A stretch of 64,000 bases of DNA from Adenanthera pavonina (Eukaryota; Streptophyta; Magnoliopsida; Fabales; Fabaceae), in NCBI GenBank assembly GCA_026686845.1, contig JAIVEN010000008.1:36646501-36710500 (forward strand). The letters run 5' to 3'. The notes under the pieces were generated by a model. It did not search any database and was not told the origin of the DNA. It was given only the letters and a program-made list of their open reading frames with translations. Positions 36,255 to 49,800 of this stretch are shown here, piece after piece (the stretch's first letter is position 1; each line of letters opens with the position of its first letter). The position numbers and the translations under genes were made by a program.

Positions 36255-37150
36255 AATAAAATTGAGGAAGAAAATAAGCTTGACATGAGGCGATAAATAT
36301 AGTTGGGATTCACGCTAAAACCAAATGATACATTAGACAAAAATACACCACAAATGAAAAGTTGAAAGATATATACATATATTAAAATATATATATATAG
36401 AGTAAGTGTATAAAATTAAATTATTTTTTTGGGGTCTATGACAAAAGTTGGAGAAGAAATTATTCCCATCAATTCACATTATCAATGGTTTGGAGAATAC
36501 ATCTGCAATTAATATAGCCAACTAGGTATCATCAACAACTTTAGTAGCAATTTCGATGGTTTTTTCTAACCGCCACTAAAATAGTTGATGCAGTGGCAGC
36601 TGCTTCGGTTGCTAAACATGATTATTGTGGCGATTAAAACTATCACCACAGCAAAGAATGACTGCCATAAAAAAAAAACCATGCTTTTGTAGTGTTAATT
36701 ATCCTCTATGCTTTGATGATTGATCTTTTTTAGTATTGGAAAATTTCAAGATTTAGAATTAAACTGTTCCAGTATAATATTTTTTTAAGAAAAAATCAAT
36801 TGATATTATAAGAGATTTACAAGAAAATTATTTAAGGGATTAACCCTAAAATATTGATCTAACAAACTTTTAATATGGTCATAGATCAACAGTGTGTCTA
36901 ATAATTAATAGCATGCTTTCGCTAATTATACCATTAGTTGAAAAGCATACCTTGCAATTTCGAATTGATTGTTTGTGTGACCAAGCTTGAAAGGATTAAA
37001 AACAAAGCTCTAAAGAAATCATTAATTCAAGGGAATGACCCAATGAGTGATGAATTAATCTTAAAATTACCATTCATTATTAATAGTGTCAACTTCATGT
37101 AACTTAGAGAGGGACCTTCATTTCATGCTTATCACATTGATGAGCAATTT
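36255..37150 (+). repeat. Unit U, right-hand copy without a MYB gene
   Basis: Direct copy of 6730-7240, 8580-8792 and 10572-11175 without the two large insertions seen on the left. It contains a CACTA-like right terminus TTTTGTAGTG (ends 36694), preceded by AACCGCC/GGCGATT subterminal-type repeats, so part of the unit is an old CACTA remnant. Homology stops near 37140, before the part of the left copy that leads into the MYB gene. No MYB exon was found in the following kilobases. Confidence 0.8.
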
Positions 37151-37394
37151 GGGCTATCCAATTGCAATCTGGACTGTCCAAATTAAAAATTTTTTATTTC
37201 AATTTTTTTAATGATAAAATTATATTTTTAAAAAGTAACAGTTATAAAATTATTTTTATTTTACCTCTATATATAATGAAATAAGAAATATATTTAAAAT
37301 ACAGTAATAACTTTAAATTAAATCTAGAATATTTAATTTTAATTTTAACAATCCATATTAGTGATGAATATTCAGTGCTCACCATTGTGATAAG

Positions 37395-40300
37395 TGTAAC
37401 ATCCCAAGAAAGCTAAAATATGCAAAAACGGATAAATACCGTTTTGCGTGAAAAAGGACAAAGAGATTATTTTTCCGGTTGAATGAAAAATGAAAAAATT
37501 ATATTTTTACCCCTAAAGAATTATGAAAATGACATCCATGTCCTAAAAACTTTAAAATGTACGTGGAGGGACATAGAAAAGTTTTGGGGAAAATTACACC
37601 TAATGACCCGATAGTTTTAAAAATTATAATTTAACCTCGGGTCAGGGGTAATTTTGTAAATATATAAAATTACTATCAAAACGAAGCCCTCGATGAGAGA
37701 AGTTCAATGGTATATGGCACTGAGGGTTAATATTCAGGAATAAAGAAATAATCAGTGCCGAGTGTCCAAAAGTAACAGTAAACCGATAAAGTAAACTGTG
37801 GGTCCTACCGATGGTTAAAAAGAAATCAGATCAGGATATGGGCCATACACAGATACCATTTGGGACAGGATAATTATGGAAATATAAAAATAAAATTAGA
37901 ATAGTCCTGTATCCCAAAAATGTTAAATTATTGTAAAGACGATTTTATCGGTACGATTAAAAAGTATCCGGATTGAGGTACATCTGGATCAGGAAAATTG
38001 GACAATTTTTGGACACTTCTCTCTCTCTCCTGTGCGTGACTGCTGCAGCCATGTGACACAAAATAATATTATATTATTTCATGGAAATGCTTCTTGAAGA
38101 AGTATGTGAAAAGTAATTATGATTAGCAAAAAGTGACTTTAATTAATTAAGTGATTAGCCACTTGATTAAACCACTGAACCATTCATTTCCCACTTCATT
38201 TCACGCGTGACTTCCAGCAGCAAAATAGAAAAGGAAAACCAGAAAAGAAAACCGAAGAAAGAAGAGAGAAAAGAGAGGAAGGGGAAGAGGGAACTCAAGG
38301 AAAAATGGAAAGCTTCACTTATGGTAAGTGTTCTACCATCTTCAAGCTTGATATTTATGGTCTTTAGAGCTTGAACCATGGATTATATTTCCCTCTCCAC
38401 TCCCTTAGGTTTCAGCCAAGACATGATTTAGCAAGGAAATGAGTTTACAAACCATAAATCATGGGGGAAATGCTAGACTACACATTTAAAGTATGAATAT
38501 GCATGTGGTTTGTTGTATAACAAAGTGTAGCAATTTTTCTTGAATTTCCCTGATTTTGGACGAGTTACTGTTCACATTTAGAGTTGGAATTTCATGTTTT
38601 TGATGCCAAAAATGAGTTCCTCACGGTGGAAAAACCTTAGGAACAAGTGATAGTTTCATGAAAAAGCTTAAGGTTAAGGAAGTGAAATTTTGAGGTTTTT
38701 GAAGTTAATTCGGAATGAACAGTAACCGAGTTAGAAATGGAATTTGGCCATTCTGAGGCCATATTTGGATTCCTCATGAAAAATTACATGAAATAGAGGT
38801 ATAATTCATCATTTTTGAGTTAGAAATGAATTTTTGGTGAATTTTTAAAGAATTAGGGTTTCATGAATTGAAGAAAGTCATGGAACCATTAGTTTGAAGT
38901 TCTTATGAACTAACCCTTGGTTCAAGTTGATTTATTTGATATTTGGTGATGCATTAGGGTGTGAGAAAGCTGAAGGAAGTCCTTGAAATGGTTGAATCAA
39001 AGAGGAAAGACATAAAGTTTCATGAGGTAGCATAGTTACTTTTTCTCGCGTTATATTGTCTTGCTATATTTGATTGTGAATGATGACTTGCCATATTGTT
39101 TTTATGATGTTTGAGACTGGTATTGGCTGATTTTATGAAAGGGATAATACCCGGGATATCCATTTTATATGCCGTTATAATGCCGAAATTTTTATAAACG
39201 ATATGGTGATTTATGCCTTGAAATGATTGTTATGATGTTTTGAAGGTTTTATAGCATGCATGATAATGTAATTGTTTGAGATGTGGCTAGCTATTGGGAT
39301 TTCCAAAATCTCATCACCCAAATAATAACATGATAGGTCCAAGTTATGGAAGAAATCCAAGGGAGGCAAAGAGCTAAAGGAAAAGAGGAAGAGAATGATG
39401 AATGATATTATTATGCAAGTCTTGATGTGATGTTTTGGGAAATTGTATAAATTTGTATGAAAGGGGATAAATCCTATTTGATGCCTTGAATATATTCTTT
39501 TAAGTCCTCTATGATATTATGCATGAAATTGGAGCACTAAATGTCAATGTAAATGTGTTATGAAGCTTATCATGTAAGTTATGACATAAGTTCATTGGAA
39601 ATGACCAGTATTGATTTAGGGGAACTCTATCTGAAACAGAGTATCCTATAAAAGTGTTATACATGCTTTTAAAGTAGACAGAACAAGATTTTCATAGAGC
39701 TAAAGAGTACCTAAATTGGATAAATGTATGAATTATAATGAATTTTTGAAATCAGGGTTCAGAATAGGACAACATTGGGAAAACAGGAAACTGAAAGTTA
39801 AGTACTGAAAAATTCAAAGGATAATATAAAATTGTACAAAGCTCCAAAAATTCAGTGGTTTATATGTATAAAAAGGTCTATGTTTTAAGTTTTGTATGCC
39901 ACTGATTTCGAGTTAATTGGAGCTATATAATAGGAGATATGGAGTTTTTCCCAAAACTGTTCCAGTAAGAGTCAAATTCTGACCCTTCATGACTTAAGTT
40001 AAAGTTATGCCCTGTGTAAGTGAAATAAATGTATAAAAAAAAATGTCATTAAGTATACATGTAGAGCTTTCAAATGACATATATTATTTATAGTTTGGAA
40101 CAGAATAGAAGGAGATATAATTTTTCAAAATTGAGGTCAGAAAACTGGAACAGAGCAAATTGACCGAATGAACAGTAACAGTTCACGAAATTACTGTACA
40201 AATTGGCCCAATGATGTTACTGTTTTATATTTTTTCCATGTAGATCCGAATTCAAGATAAATTTAGAGACTTGAATCACCTCAAGATGAATTTTTTAGAT

Positions 40301-40475
40301 TTAGTTATGAATTTTCAAAATTCATTGGGTAAAATAAAATTTGCCAAATGAACAGTACCCCGAATTTTGTAAAATTCTGACTTTATCATATTATGATTTT
40401 AGTCTCTAATCCATGATGAAAGACATCTGAAATGATCTAATATATGGGAAATGGGCCCTAACATGAGGTGTTACA
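37395..40475 (+). mobile_element. Solo LTR, family A copy 1 (3081 bp), target duplication ATAAG
   Basis: Starts TGTAACATCCC and ends GAGGTGTTACA, with ATAAG on both sides (37390-37394 and 40476-40480). It aligns in reverse with 47362-50286 (AAAAAGGACAAAGAGATTAT near the start, GAACAGTA near the end). No gag or pol region is attached. Length and termini suit Tekay/Del-type Ty3/gypsy LTRs, by inference. The small minus-strand frame at 38167-38379 is a low-complexity by-product. Confidence 0.93.
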
Positions 40476-40799
40476 ATAAGCGCAGTGATTAGCACCGAAT
40501 GAATTTCCTTCAATAAAGCAAGGTGGCCCAACCTCATTGACTTCTATTTCATTGTGTACTAAGAAGATTTTAGTATCCTAAACACCTAGTCGAGGCTGCA
40601 GTTGCTGTATGGTATCCCACATGTTTGGTCACTCTCTTAAATGATCTTCTTTTGTGTTGTAAATTTTAATCCTTTTAAACTTGCAAATCACACAATATGA
40701 ATAACTAGGGATCGAAAACAAACTTGAAATATTTAGTTAAGCTAGCAAAGCCCTTACCAACCAAGTTACATGCTTATTGGTGATAGTTATTATTTTTAA

Positions 40800-41245
40800 T
40801 GTTCAAAGCTACTTCATGGCTGGAAAAAAAAAACGTTGAAAGGTATACTTTAATGTAAATTTAATTTAAAGATAGGATAATAATCAACATGAAAAATACA
40901 TACAAATATACATTTTGGTTGGTTGAGCTAATTAAATGTTGTATTGATTAATAAGCCCAATAATTGATGCGCAGTGGGTCCACAAAAAATTTATCAGATC
41001 CCTCCAAAACCTTCATCATCGGATGTCCACGAAGGGGCCCAAACACTTTTATCATGATTTGAAACCTTTTTGTTTTTTTCAAATGAAAAGAGAAAGGACA
41101 AAAGAAATGAAGATGAAGACAAGTGATTATTTTAGGGAAGACATAATCCAAAATGATATTCTAGCAGTTCAAACATTTCAGCTATAGTTGATCTTACCCC
41201 TCTCTCTCTCTCTCTCTCTCTCAACATATATAGACAAGCTCAAAT
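40800..41245 (+). repeat. Unit R copy C, left piece
   Basis: GGTTGGTTGAGCTAATTAAAT near 40918 onward follows copy A from about 160 to 600. Before that, AATTTAAAGATAGGATAATA matches the extension of copy B beyond 35393. The segment equivalent to 1-160 of copy A is deleted here. It ends in a CT run and GACAAGCTCAAAT, where the 15.8-kb CACTA element is inserted. Unit R resumes at 57093. Confidence 0.8.
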
Positions 41246-41259
41246 CACTACAAGAAAAA

Positions 41260-41710
41260 GGGGAATAGTTGGTGTTTTTTTTCAAGGTTTATTGGCGTTT
41301 ATAAAACACCATCTAATCTAGCGCTGATAAAAGCAAGACACATACGTTGGCATTCTAGAAATGCCAACTAAAGCTTGATTTTACATGGTGTTTATCTGTA
41401 AAATGCCAACATATATTACATCATATATATGGCATTTCTGATATAAACGCCATGTAATCTTAGTAAAAGATGGCGTTTAATTTTTGACGTAGTATAGATG
41501 GCCTTTACCTGATAAACGCCATCTATTGTGTGTAAAAGATGACGTTTAATCTTTAAACGTCATCCTAGATGAAATAAGGTATAGATGACGTTTGCAAAGA
41601 AACGCCATCTTTGATGATCAATATAGATAGCATTTACTAATAAACACCATCTAATGTTAGTAAAAGATGGCGCTTAATTGTTAAACACCAACTACACTTA
41701 GTTTTTTTTT
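41260..41710. repeat. Left subterminal repeats of the CACTA element
   Basis: Numerous GATGGCGTTTA-type and AAACGCCATCT-type units in both orientations, spaced tens of bases apart. In En/Spm such subterminal motifs bind the element's TNPA-like protein; that binding here is inference. Confidence 0.75.
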
Positions 41711-43564
41711 TCAATTTTCATTTAATTTGTTTTGTTTCCTGACCCTGCAAAGTAAGACAAATTGCATTGTAAATGGGCTAAAGCACCCAAAAGTGAAATC
41801 AACAAGCTTTTGAAATGAAATCCTAACAAAGTTCCTCCAGTTGGGAAAGATTTAACAAACATTTGGATGATAATATTTTTTCAAGAAAAAATGCAAAAGC
41901 TAATTCCATTATATTTGGTTCTGTTCTGTACAGGCAACATAATCCATGGAAGATTCCATCTTTATCATTATTTGTGAAACCATGAACAAGAAGAACATGC
42001 AAGGAATGGACATAGAAAATAGAAAATAACCCGCAAGTTGATCAGCTAAACCTTGATCCACAGTTATTTGAAGTTGATCATATACCATCAAATCCATCTT
42101 GTCACACTTTCCCATCAACATCTATGATCCCTTCCTTATCCAGCTTCGCGACATGTAAGCCGGTTCCAAGATGCTTTCACCTGTTATTTGTTGCAAAGTA
42201 CAAAATCTGTGAAAATACATGTTTTGCAGACATACTTAAGGCAGAGAGAGAGATAAGAAAGTCATGTTAATACTTCTTTATATACAAAAATCACACTGAT
42301 GCACTCTTTTGTTTTTTTTTTTCCAGAGTAATTATACATCTTCACATAAGCATATTCAAGGAAACATTTGACAACTAGCTCAGTATTGTGGAAAAATTTT
42401 AAAGTAGTCATCTTTCGAGGACAATATAACATCCAACATTGAAAACAAAGGATCAAATCATTTAAAGCAATCACCAACGAATGTCAGGCTGCCCAGGATT
42501 AATCATCAAACATCAATCAATTCCACTAATATACCTAGTCACGGTCAGTAAAATCATTTAGTTGACCAAATTGACATAGAATATGCAAGCAAATTGCACA
42601 ATAAGTGATCTTATATAATAACACATACTCATGATTTTCTTTTTTTGATTTTTTTTAATTCCAACGATATCTATTACAACAAATCTCAGACACCACCACG
42701 TTGAGCAACATCTCAAGCTACATTTGAAGGTAAGATTTGGAAGAATTTAACTATCAACCAATTTAGATGATGCACATCCTACAGACAAAGATATGCATGC
42801 TATTTCTATTCTAACTAGATTTTGTTGGTAAGTTCAGGAGAACTTAACATCTAGAAGTATACCTTTGCCATGGCTTCAAATGTTCAAGATGCATCATACA
42901 AAGATTTCTCAAATGTACGTAACAATAGAGGATTCCCCATCTTTGCTTGTCCCGCATGAAAAGAGTCTGCAATATGCATTCACAACCCAATGTTTGAACA
43001 GGAAGCTATAAAATAGATATCGCAATTGATCAAACAAGAAACAGAATGGGACAAATAGCACTATAAGCTATTGTTGTGCACCAACGAGCAGAAGCATAAT
43101 AATCAACACGAGATCCCAAATGATCATACAACCAGGCTTTTTATCTTTCCATCTAAAGCTGTTGAAAATATGAACTTGAACACCAAAGCATAAGAGTATC
43201 AAAAAGAAATCTAAACAGAAAAAATAGTCTAAGAACTTTAGACTAATTATTTAGGATAATTTATAATAGTCTCCACAAATGAGTCATAGATCAATTATAC
43301 CTGAATGTTTTCTTTATAATGAGGGCAGAAAGAATAAATCAAAGCCTCATGACCTTCAAAAGTATACTGTGAGGATATGAACTCGAGATGCAAGAGGAAA
43401 AGCTAATGGCCAAGTGTATAAACAAAAGGAAAAGGAAGGGAAAGATGGGGTTTGAAGTCACATGTGAGGATATGAAAAGCAGTCAATAGTATATGCTTTT
43501 ATTCTGCAGAAAGGAAAATTTACCGTAGCATCTTTCACGTATAATCACAGGCACTTATCAAGCA

Positions 43565-46500
43565 CGTACTAACACCATTCTTCAATAAGTTCCTTGATTT
43601 GAGCACCAGAGTATTCGAGATAATAGGTGTCAAGGAAGTACTGTAAATAAAAATATTACACATAAGTGAAATTGATAAAATTATATTAGCACTAATGTAA
43701 TATAATGGAATCATTACATATCGTCTGGAATTATGCTTTGACCATGTGTGATGATATCCTTCATGAATAACATCACATAATACCCATAATCATTATCATT
43801 TGGCTGTCTCGGGCACTAAAGGGAAAAATTATATTAACTACCATAAGGGAATACTAATCTCAACAATATATTGATTGGATATAAATTTATACATACCTGT
43901 TTTCTTTTCCATTTATATAATGAGAAAGCTAGGGGTTTTTCCTTTTTTCCCTTGTGGTGATCTCTACACCCCCCATATTGCCCGAAATATTGATACAACA
44001 CTGTTAACCATAAGAAATAGAAAAAGCTTAATATAATGGAAAAAAGGCTTAATATAAGAAATACTGAATTAAAATAGCTACATAGAAGCATAAAAAATTA
44101 AATATATGGAAAATGAATAATTATTGTTACTTATTAATTATGCCTATGATTCAAAGGATCCAAGAAGTATATAGTTGGCTCCAATGGCTTGTAGCAATTA
44201 GCATCCAATGTGAACTATCAAAAAAATAACTAGTGTTATTAGTAAATTATAAGTTTACCTACACACGTCAAAATAAGTGAAAATTGGAAAGGTTACTTAC
44301 ACATTATGATAAGGAACCAAGAACAAGACATCTTTATCAACTCTTGCACTGCATGCATCCGCAAGTAGTTGCTGCTGTTCAGTTATCTTGGTGTCAGGTA
44401 ATTTTACCATAGGAACCACAACCTTTTGGGGATGGATAAATATAAATTTTTCGTTCAAATCCCGAGGCACCAAGAATGTCTCATACAAGTACCTTGAACA
44501 AAAAGAAAATAACAAAAAAAGGTTAATGTAAAGGCCTAAAGTAAAAAAAATGAGGAATAAAAGAAATAGATTAATATCAAGAACCTTATTTATAAGTTAA
44601 CATTCATGACCCCGATCCACTTGTGATGGACAATGTAATCAACAATTTCAGCATCAATACTTTCATATACCACCTTATTGTAAATGTTTTTGTCAAATTT
44701 AACAAGTTTGTCGACTTTGCCGTGAAGCGACTGTGGTAGAAACTTGATAATCATCCTATGAAAGGTGTTTAGAACTATATGCTGAGGCAGTTGCTTTGGT
44801 AGTTGAGCTATTGATTCCTTTAATTGTCCCGACCCTTGGATATTACTCTTCCCCTTCAACTAACCAACAAAGTGGGAAGCTTTGGGTTAAACCACATTAA
44901 TATTGCATAGCAGAATATGATGGTACATTATCAACTGAAATGTCTTCATTAATGGATCAACAGTGATGAGGTGTACGAGTCATGCGATGAAGCTACCCAT
45001 TGCCATTCCTACTGTTTCCATGTTCCCTGCAGGAACAGGCAACTTAGCACCCTCCTCTCTAACTACCTCAATTGACACTTTCAAATGGTTTGCAAGTACG
45101 AGCACATTGTGAAGCATCTCTTCAGAGTTATTATGCACATACCCTTCTGCAACCACGCACCGAGTAGGTGTATCTAATCATAACGGGCAATATGTTTGAC
45201 CTTATACCCATCAATGCATTACGAATTATTCATTTATGATGAGGTATAAAAAATTAAGTCTGAACTTAATTGTTAATGAAAGCAATTACTTGAGAGAGTT
45301 GCTTAGGTCCAATAGTGCAACTATCTTTGACGCTGGACACCTCTTGTTGTGTCTATTGCGATGACTACATTTTAAGCACCATTTCCGTCAATTGAGCCAA
45401 TCGAAGCTGAATCTCAGATTGGGTTTGATTTTGTGTCTCAACAATTGCCTCCAATTAGGCAACCTTTGTAGTGTCTGCCAATGGTTGGGGCCCAAAAAAG
45501 GCACTATGTGTCACATCAAACCCTGCACCCCTAACCCGACCAGGGTACTCAGGGACCCCCAGTGCCTTGCCTAGTATATCTTGTCCTAAGCTTTCCTCCT
45601 CAGCGCCTTGAGTCATGGATTTCGAGTGTTAGTCCTGTAGAAAGAAGAAAAACAAAATATAAATATCGGTTGCAAATACATAATAAACACTTGAAAAAAC
45701 CTAAATAAAATAGATAAAAAAGTAATACTAACAATTGAGTCGGCAACTTTTCAAACATTTTCATTGTCAATTATCTCATCCTTATTCTTGCGAGATTCTA
45801 TCCATAGCTCATGGTTTTATATTTCCCTCCCTTGTGACCCTTCCTTTGATTGCTATGTATGAACACAAATAAGCACGTGTAAGTATTTGAATGGAAATGT
45901 AAGTCGCAGAATTAAACGTAATGCCTCTTACGTACCAGTTTATCCTCTATACCATAATATCCTTGATGACTTGTTCTATAGGGGTATTGCTACTTCTTGT
46001 CTTTGTCATTGTTGGCTTGACTTAATTTCTGCAAAATAGCACACCAAATTAGCTCTAAGCTAACAAAAACTAACCAACCTAACAAAATAGTACGTCAAAT
46101 TCTATTCAACAGCTAAACATAGTATATGAAAACTAAGCTGTGTACTTGAAAAGTTTCCTCACGGCGCCTCGCAACAAAAGCATCCTAATGTTCCTGTGTA
46201 ACGTATATCTCAAACAATCGAGGCGGATGCTCAAGGAAGTTGCCTGATTCATCTCTTATGAAGAATCTAGTGAGAATGCTTCAGAAGTTTCGTAATGCCA
46301 CTCTAGCCTTTATATATATGTGACACCTGTGACTATCATTTATGTCAAAAGCAGACTGCAAAGTACATCCCAAAAGAATTATTGTCTATAAAAATACATA
46401 AACATAATAATTATTGTCTATGTTTTTACCTCTATATCATCGAAAATGCTCTTCTTCATAGCCTCAGGGACTTTCCTCCAATCCTTGTGAGGAAGAGAGA

Positions 46501-46719
46501 TTGGAACCTTCAACTTCTCAACGACCCCGATGTAGCTGTCAATTTGTGTCCACCCTTCCGTATTGGATTGCCTTTACGATTCCATTCTACATGAATCCTT
46601 TGGCAAGTATCTCAGGCTCCTATTACCTCTTTCAGCACGGTCAAGCCCTGTCGGTGCTTTTTGATATATTACTCTAACTTTTTTTCACCATGATCACTAT
46701 GATCAAAAGAGGACGCCAT
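43565..46719 (-). pseudogene. CACTA-encoded Transposase_24 / Ulp1-like peptidase gene, broken
   Basis: An ATG at 46719 opens MASSFDHSDHGEKK and meets a stop soon after. At about 46540-46430 one frame reads SYIGVVEKLKVPISLPHKDW, the Ptta/En-Spm Transposase_24 domain. It continues near 46290-46150 (HWRNF-type region, then QEH, stop, DAFVARRRE, where TAG sits at the position of a usual Trp). From 44859 to 44300 comes a linker and then KDVLFLVPYHNV. HWMLIA near 44215 and KPLEPTIYFLDPLN near 44170, one frameshift apart, form the His/Asp part of a C48 (Ulp1/SENP) peptidase fold. Near 43810-43740 the sequence CPRQPNDNDYGYYVM has Tyr (codon 43786-43788) where the family has the catalytic Cys. The frame ends around 43565 with QIKELIEEW. 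Splice sites are not resolved. It is not functional as read. Confidence 0.85.
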
Positions 46720-46893
46720 TTACCTACAAAGAAATTCCAACAAACAAGTAAGGTATTAAAGATGGATAAAGAACCATTAAACATGAAAAATTATACATAT
46801 ATGTTGAAGGAAATAAAATTCATACTAAGGCAAGCAATAAATTATATTTAAAAATGATTACCTTTTCCTCTTTCCTGTCAGATATTGACTCAT

Positions 46894-49800
46894 TCATCCC
46901 TTATTTTTGATCCAAGTACCCTCTTGATGGTCATTTCTCACATAAATGGCATTATCTCCATCAGGATCAGTATCAAGTGATATCTCATGGAAAGGATCAT
47001 CTTCAGTATCTGCATCTTGATAGTCCTGAACATTATCCTCAATTATTTTGTTCATTAATATAACAATAGACCACTTCTTATTAGTAGGATCAGGGACAAA
47101 AAACACTTGTTGAGCTTGTAATGCTAAAATAAAAGGCTTATTTGTATACCCCACCCTATTAGGAACCACCTGAATGAACCATGAATCATCAATTCGAAGA
47201 CCGTTGTTGCTGTCAACCCACTTACAACAAAAGACAGGTACACAAAATGAGATATAATCCAACTCCCATATGCACTCAATTACCCCAAAGTATGACATGT
47301 TTGCAAAAATAAGGTTTTTATCTTTGACACTTGAGATATGCATTGATTGAGCTACAAGAGTTGTAACACCTTATATTAGGACCCATTTCCCATGTATTAG
47401 ATCATTTTAGATATCTTTCATCATGGTTTAGAGACTAGAATCATAATAAAATAAAAGCAGAAATTTTCAAAATTTAGGGTACTGTTCATTTGGCAATTTC
47501 TATTTTACCCGATGAAATTTAAAAATTCATAATTAAATATAGAAAAATCATCTTGAGGTGATCCAAGTCTATAAATTTTTTTCAAATTCAGATCTACATG
47601 GAAAAAAATATGAAACAGTAACTTCATTGGGCCAATTCATACAGTAAATTTTGTGGACTTTTACTATTCATTTGGTCATTTTTCTACCATCCAATTTTCT
47701 GACCTCAACTTTGAAAAATCATATTTCATTCTATTCATAACCAAATAGTGTATAATCTATGTCATTTAAAAGCTATATAGGTCTACTTATAGACATATTT
47801 TTTTAATACATTTATTTCATTTATACAGCGTATAACATTAACTTAAATTATGAAGGGTCAGAATATTACTGTTACTGGGATAGTTTTAGGAAAACTTACA
47901 TATCTCTTATTCTATTGCTCCAATCACTACCAAATCAGTGGCATATGAAACTTAAGACATATACCTTTTTATGAATATAAACCATTGAATTTTTGAGGTT
48001 CTATACGATTTTATATTGTTTTTTGAATTTTCTAGTACCTAACTTCCAGATTTCAGTTTTCCCAATCTTGTCATGTTCTAAACCCTAATTTTAAAAATTC
48101 ATCATAAGTTGTATACTTATCCAATTTAGGTGTTCTTTAGCTCTACGGAAAGCTTATTCCATATTATTTTAGAGTATATAAATTACTTAAGCTAATTACT
48201 CTATTTTACATGAACAGAACCTATGTTCTCTTAGATTGCTTAAGATGATCCTTTCCATTCCTAATTTATAAAAATAAGCTCCATAACCCTTTCACATCAT
48301 CATCAATTACACCAATTCCATACATAACATATCATAGTACATTAAGAATCATGATAGCATAGAAATGCAGACCATATGGCATATACATGATTTTTCATAA
48401 TATCCCTAAATACAATGTCATAGCTTGAATTATCAATTCGAGCATTGATTCCTTTTTCTTGCTCCATAGTTCCCTTGTCGTCAATGCCATTGCTTGTAAC
48501 AAATGTAGTTTTCATTTTAGAAGGGTGAGATTCATTGAATCTCAGTAACAATCACCATTTATACAATCATATTATCATATTAAGCATACAACCATCATAA
48601 AACATCAAGTGAATACTTTTAAATATTTATGCCATAATATTTTATAAAAATTTTAGCAGAGTTTCATTTTGTATTTTGGACATCCTAGGATCTCAAAACC
48701 CCTCAATTAACTCATCCAACATTCTCAAAGTATCACAAATAATCATATCAAACAATAGGCAAGTCATCCAATTCATTGAAGATCACATGATAATATAAGG
48801 AAAGAATAGGTAATTTGCTACCTTCATGCTTTGTCTTACTCCTCCACTTGATACCAATGCTCCCACTAGCTTCCTTGGGCTTCTTCAAGTCCTAATGCAT
48901 CATCAAACAACTACTCAAACTAATTGTTTCATGACTTCCTTTCAAAATGTGTTCATGAAACCCTAATTCTTCAAAAATTCACCAAAAATTCATTCCTAGC
49001 TCAAAAATGATGAATTATATCTCTATTCCATGTAATTTTTCATGAGGAATCCAAATATGGCCTTAGAATTACCAAATTCCATCTCTAAACTAATCCTCTA
49101 TTTTGGCTAAAAATGACAAGAAAAGGAAAGAAAATGATTTTCTTTGAAAATCATCTAACTACCAAAATCATATTCTAGGTTGTTAGTTTTGTGTTTCTCA
49201 TAAGTTTGGCTCATGAAAACTCATCCTTTCCATGGTTTAGGGTTTGCAAGAAAATCAAAGACAGTGGGATGAAGAGGAAGACTTCATGAAACAATTCCAA
49301 ACTTCTCAAATACACAAGCTAGGAGGCATAGAACTTACCCTTGAAACTTGAAACTCTAAGCTTTCAATTTTTGCTTCCACTTCGTTTCCTCTTTTCTCCC
49401 TTTTTCTTCATAAATTTTGGAGCTCTCCCTCACTGTTTGCAGCTGCTGAAACACATCCAAATGAGAGAAGAGAAAGAGGTTAATCCACTTAAGGTTAGTG
49501 ACTAATCATGGTTAGTCTTAACCTAACCCAAGCTAGCTCAACCATAATTACTTTTGTGACCAAAAAGCTTGCCTTCTTAAGGAAGTTGCCTTGAACAAAA
49601 ATCATGTGCCTAATATGCTGAAAATTAACGCCAAATGAGGGAGGAGTGTCCAGATACTGTTCAATTTTCCTGGTCAAGATATATCTTGAACCAGGTAATT
49701 TTTAATTGTATTGATAAAATCACTTTTTATAGTAAATTAGCATTTTTGGGCTACTGGATTATTCCAATTTTATTTTTATATTTATTTAATTATCTTATCC

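Noticed and set aside
44297..44859. Stand-alone small proteins of 72 and 89 residues
   Set aside because: Both are pieces of the CACTA Ulp1-type gene; their sequence continues the peptidase domain read at 44215-43740.
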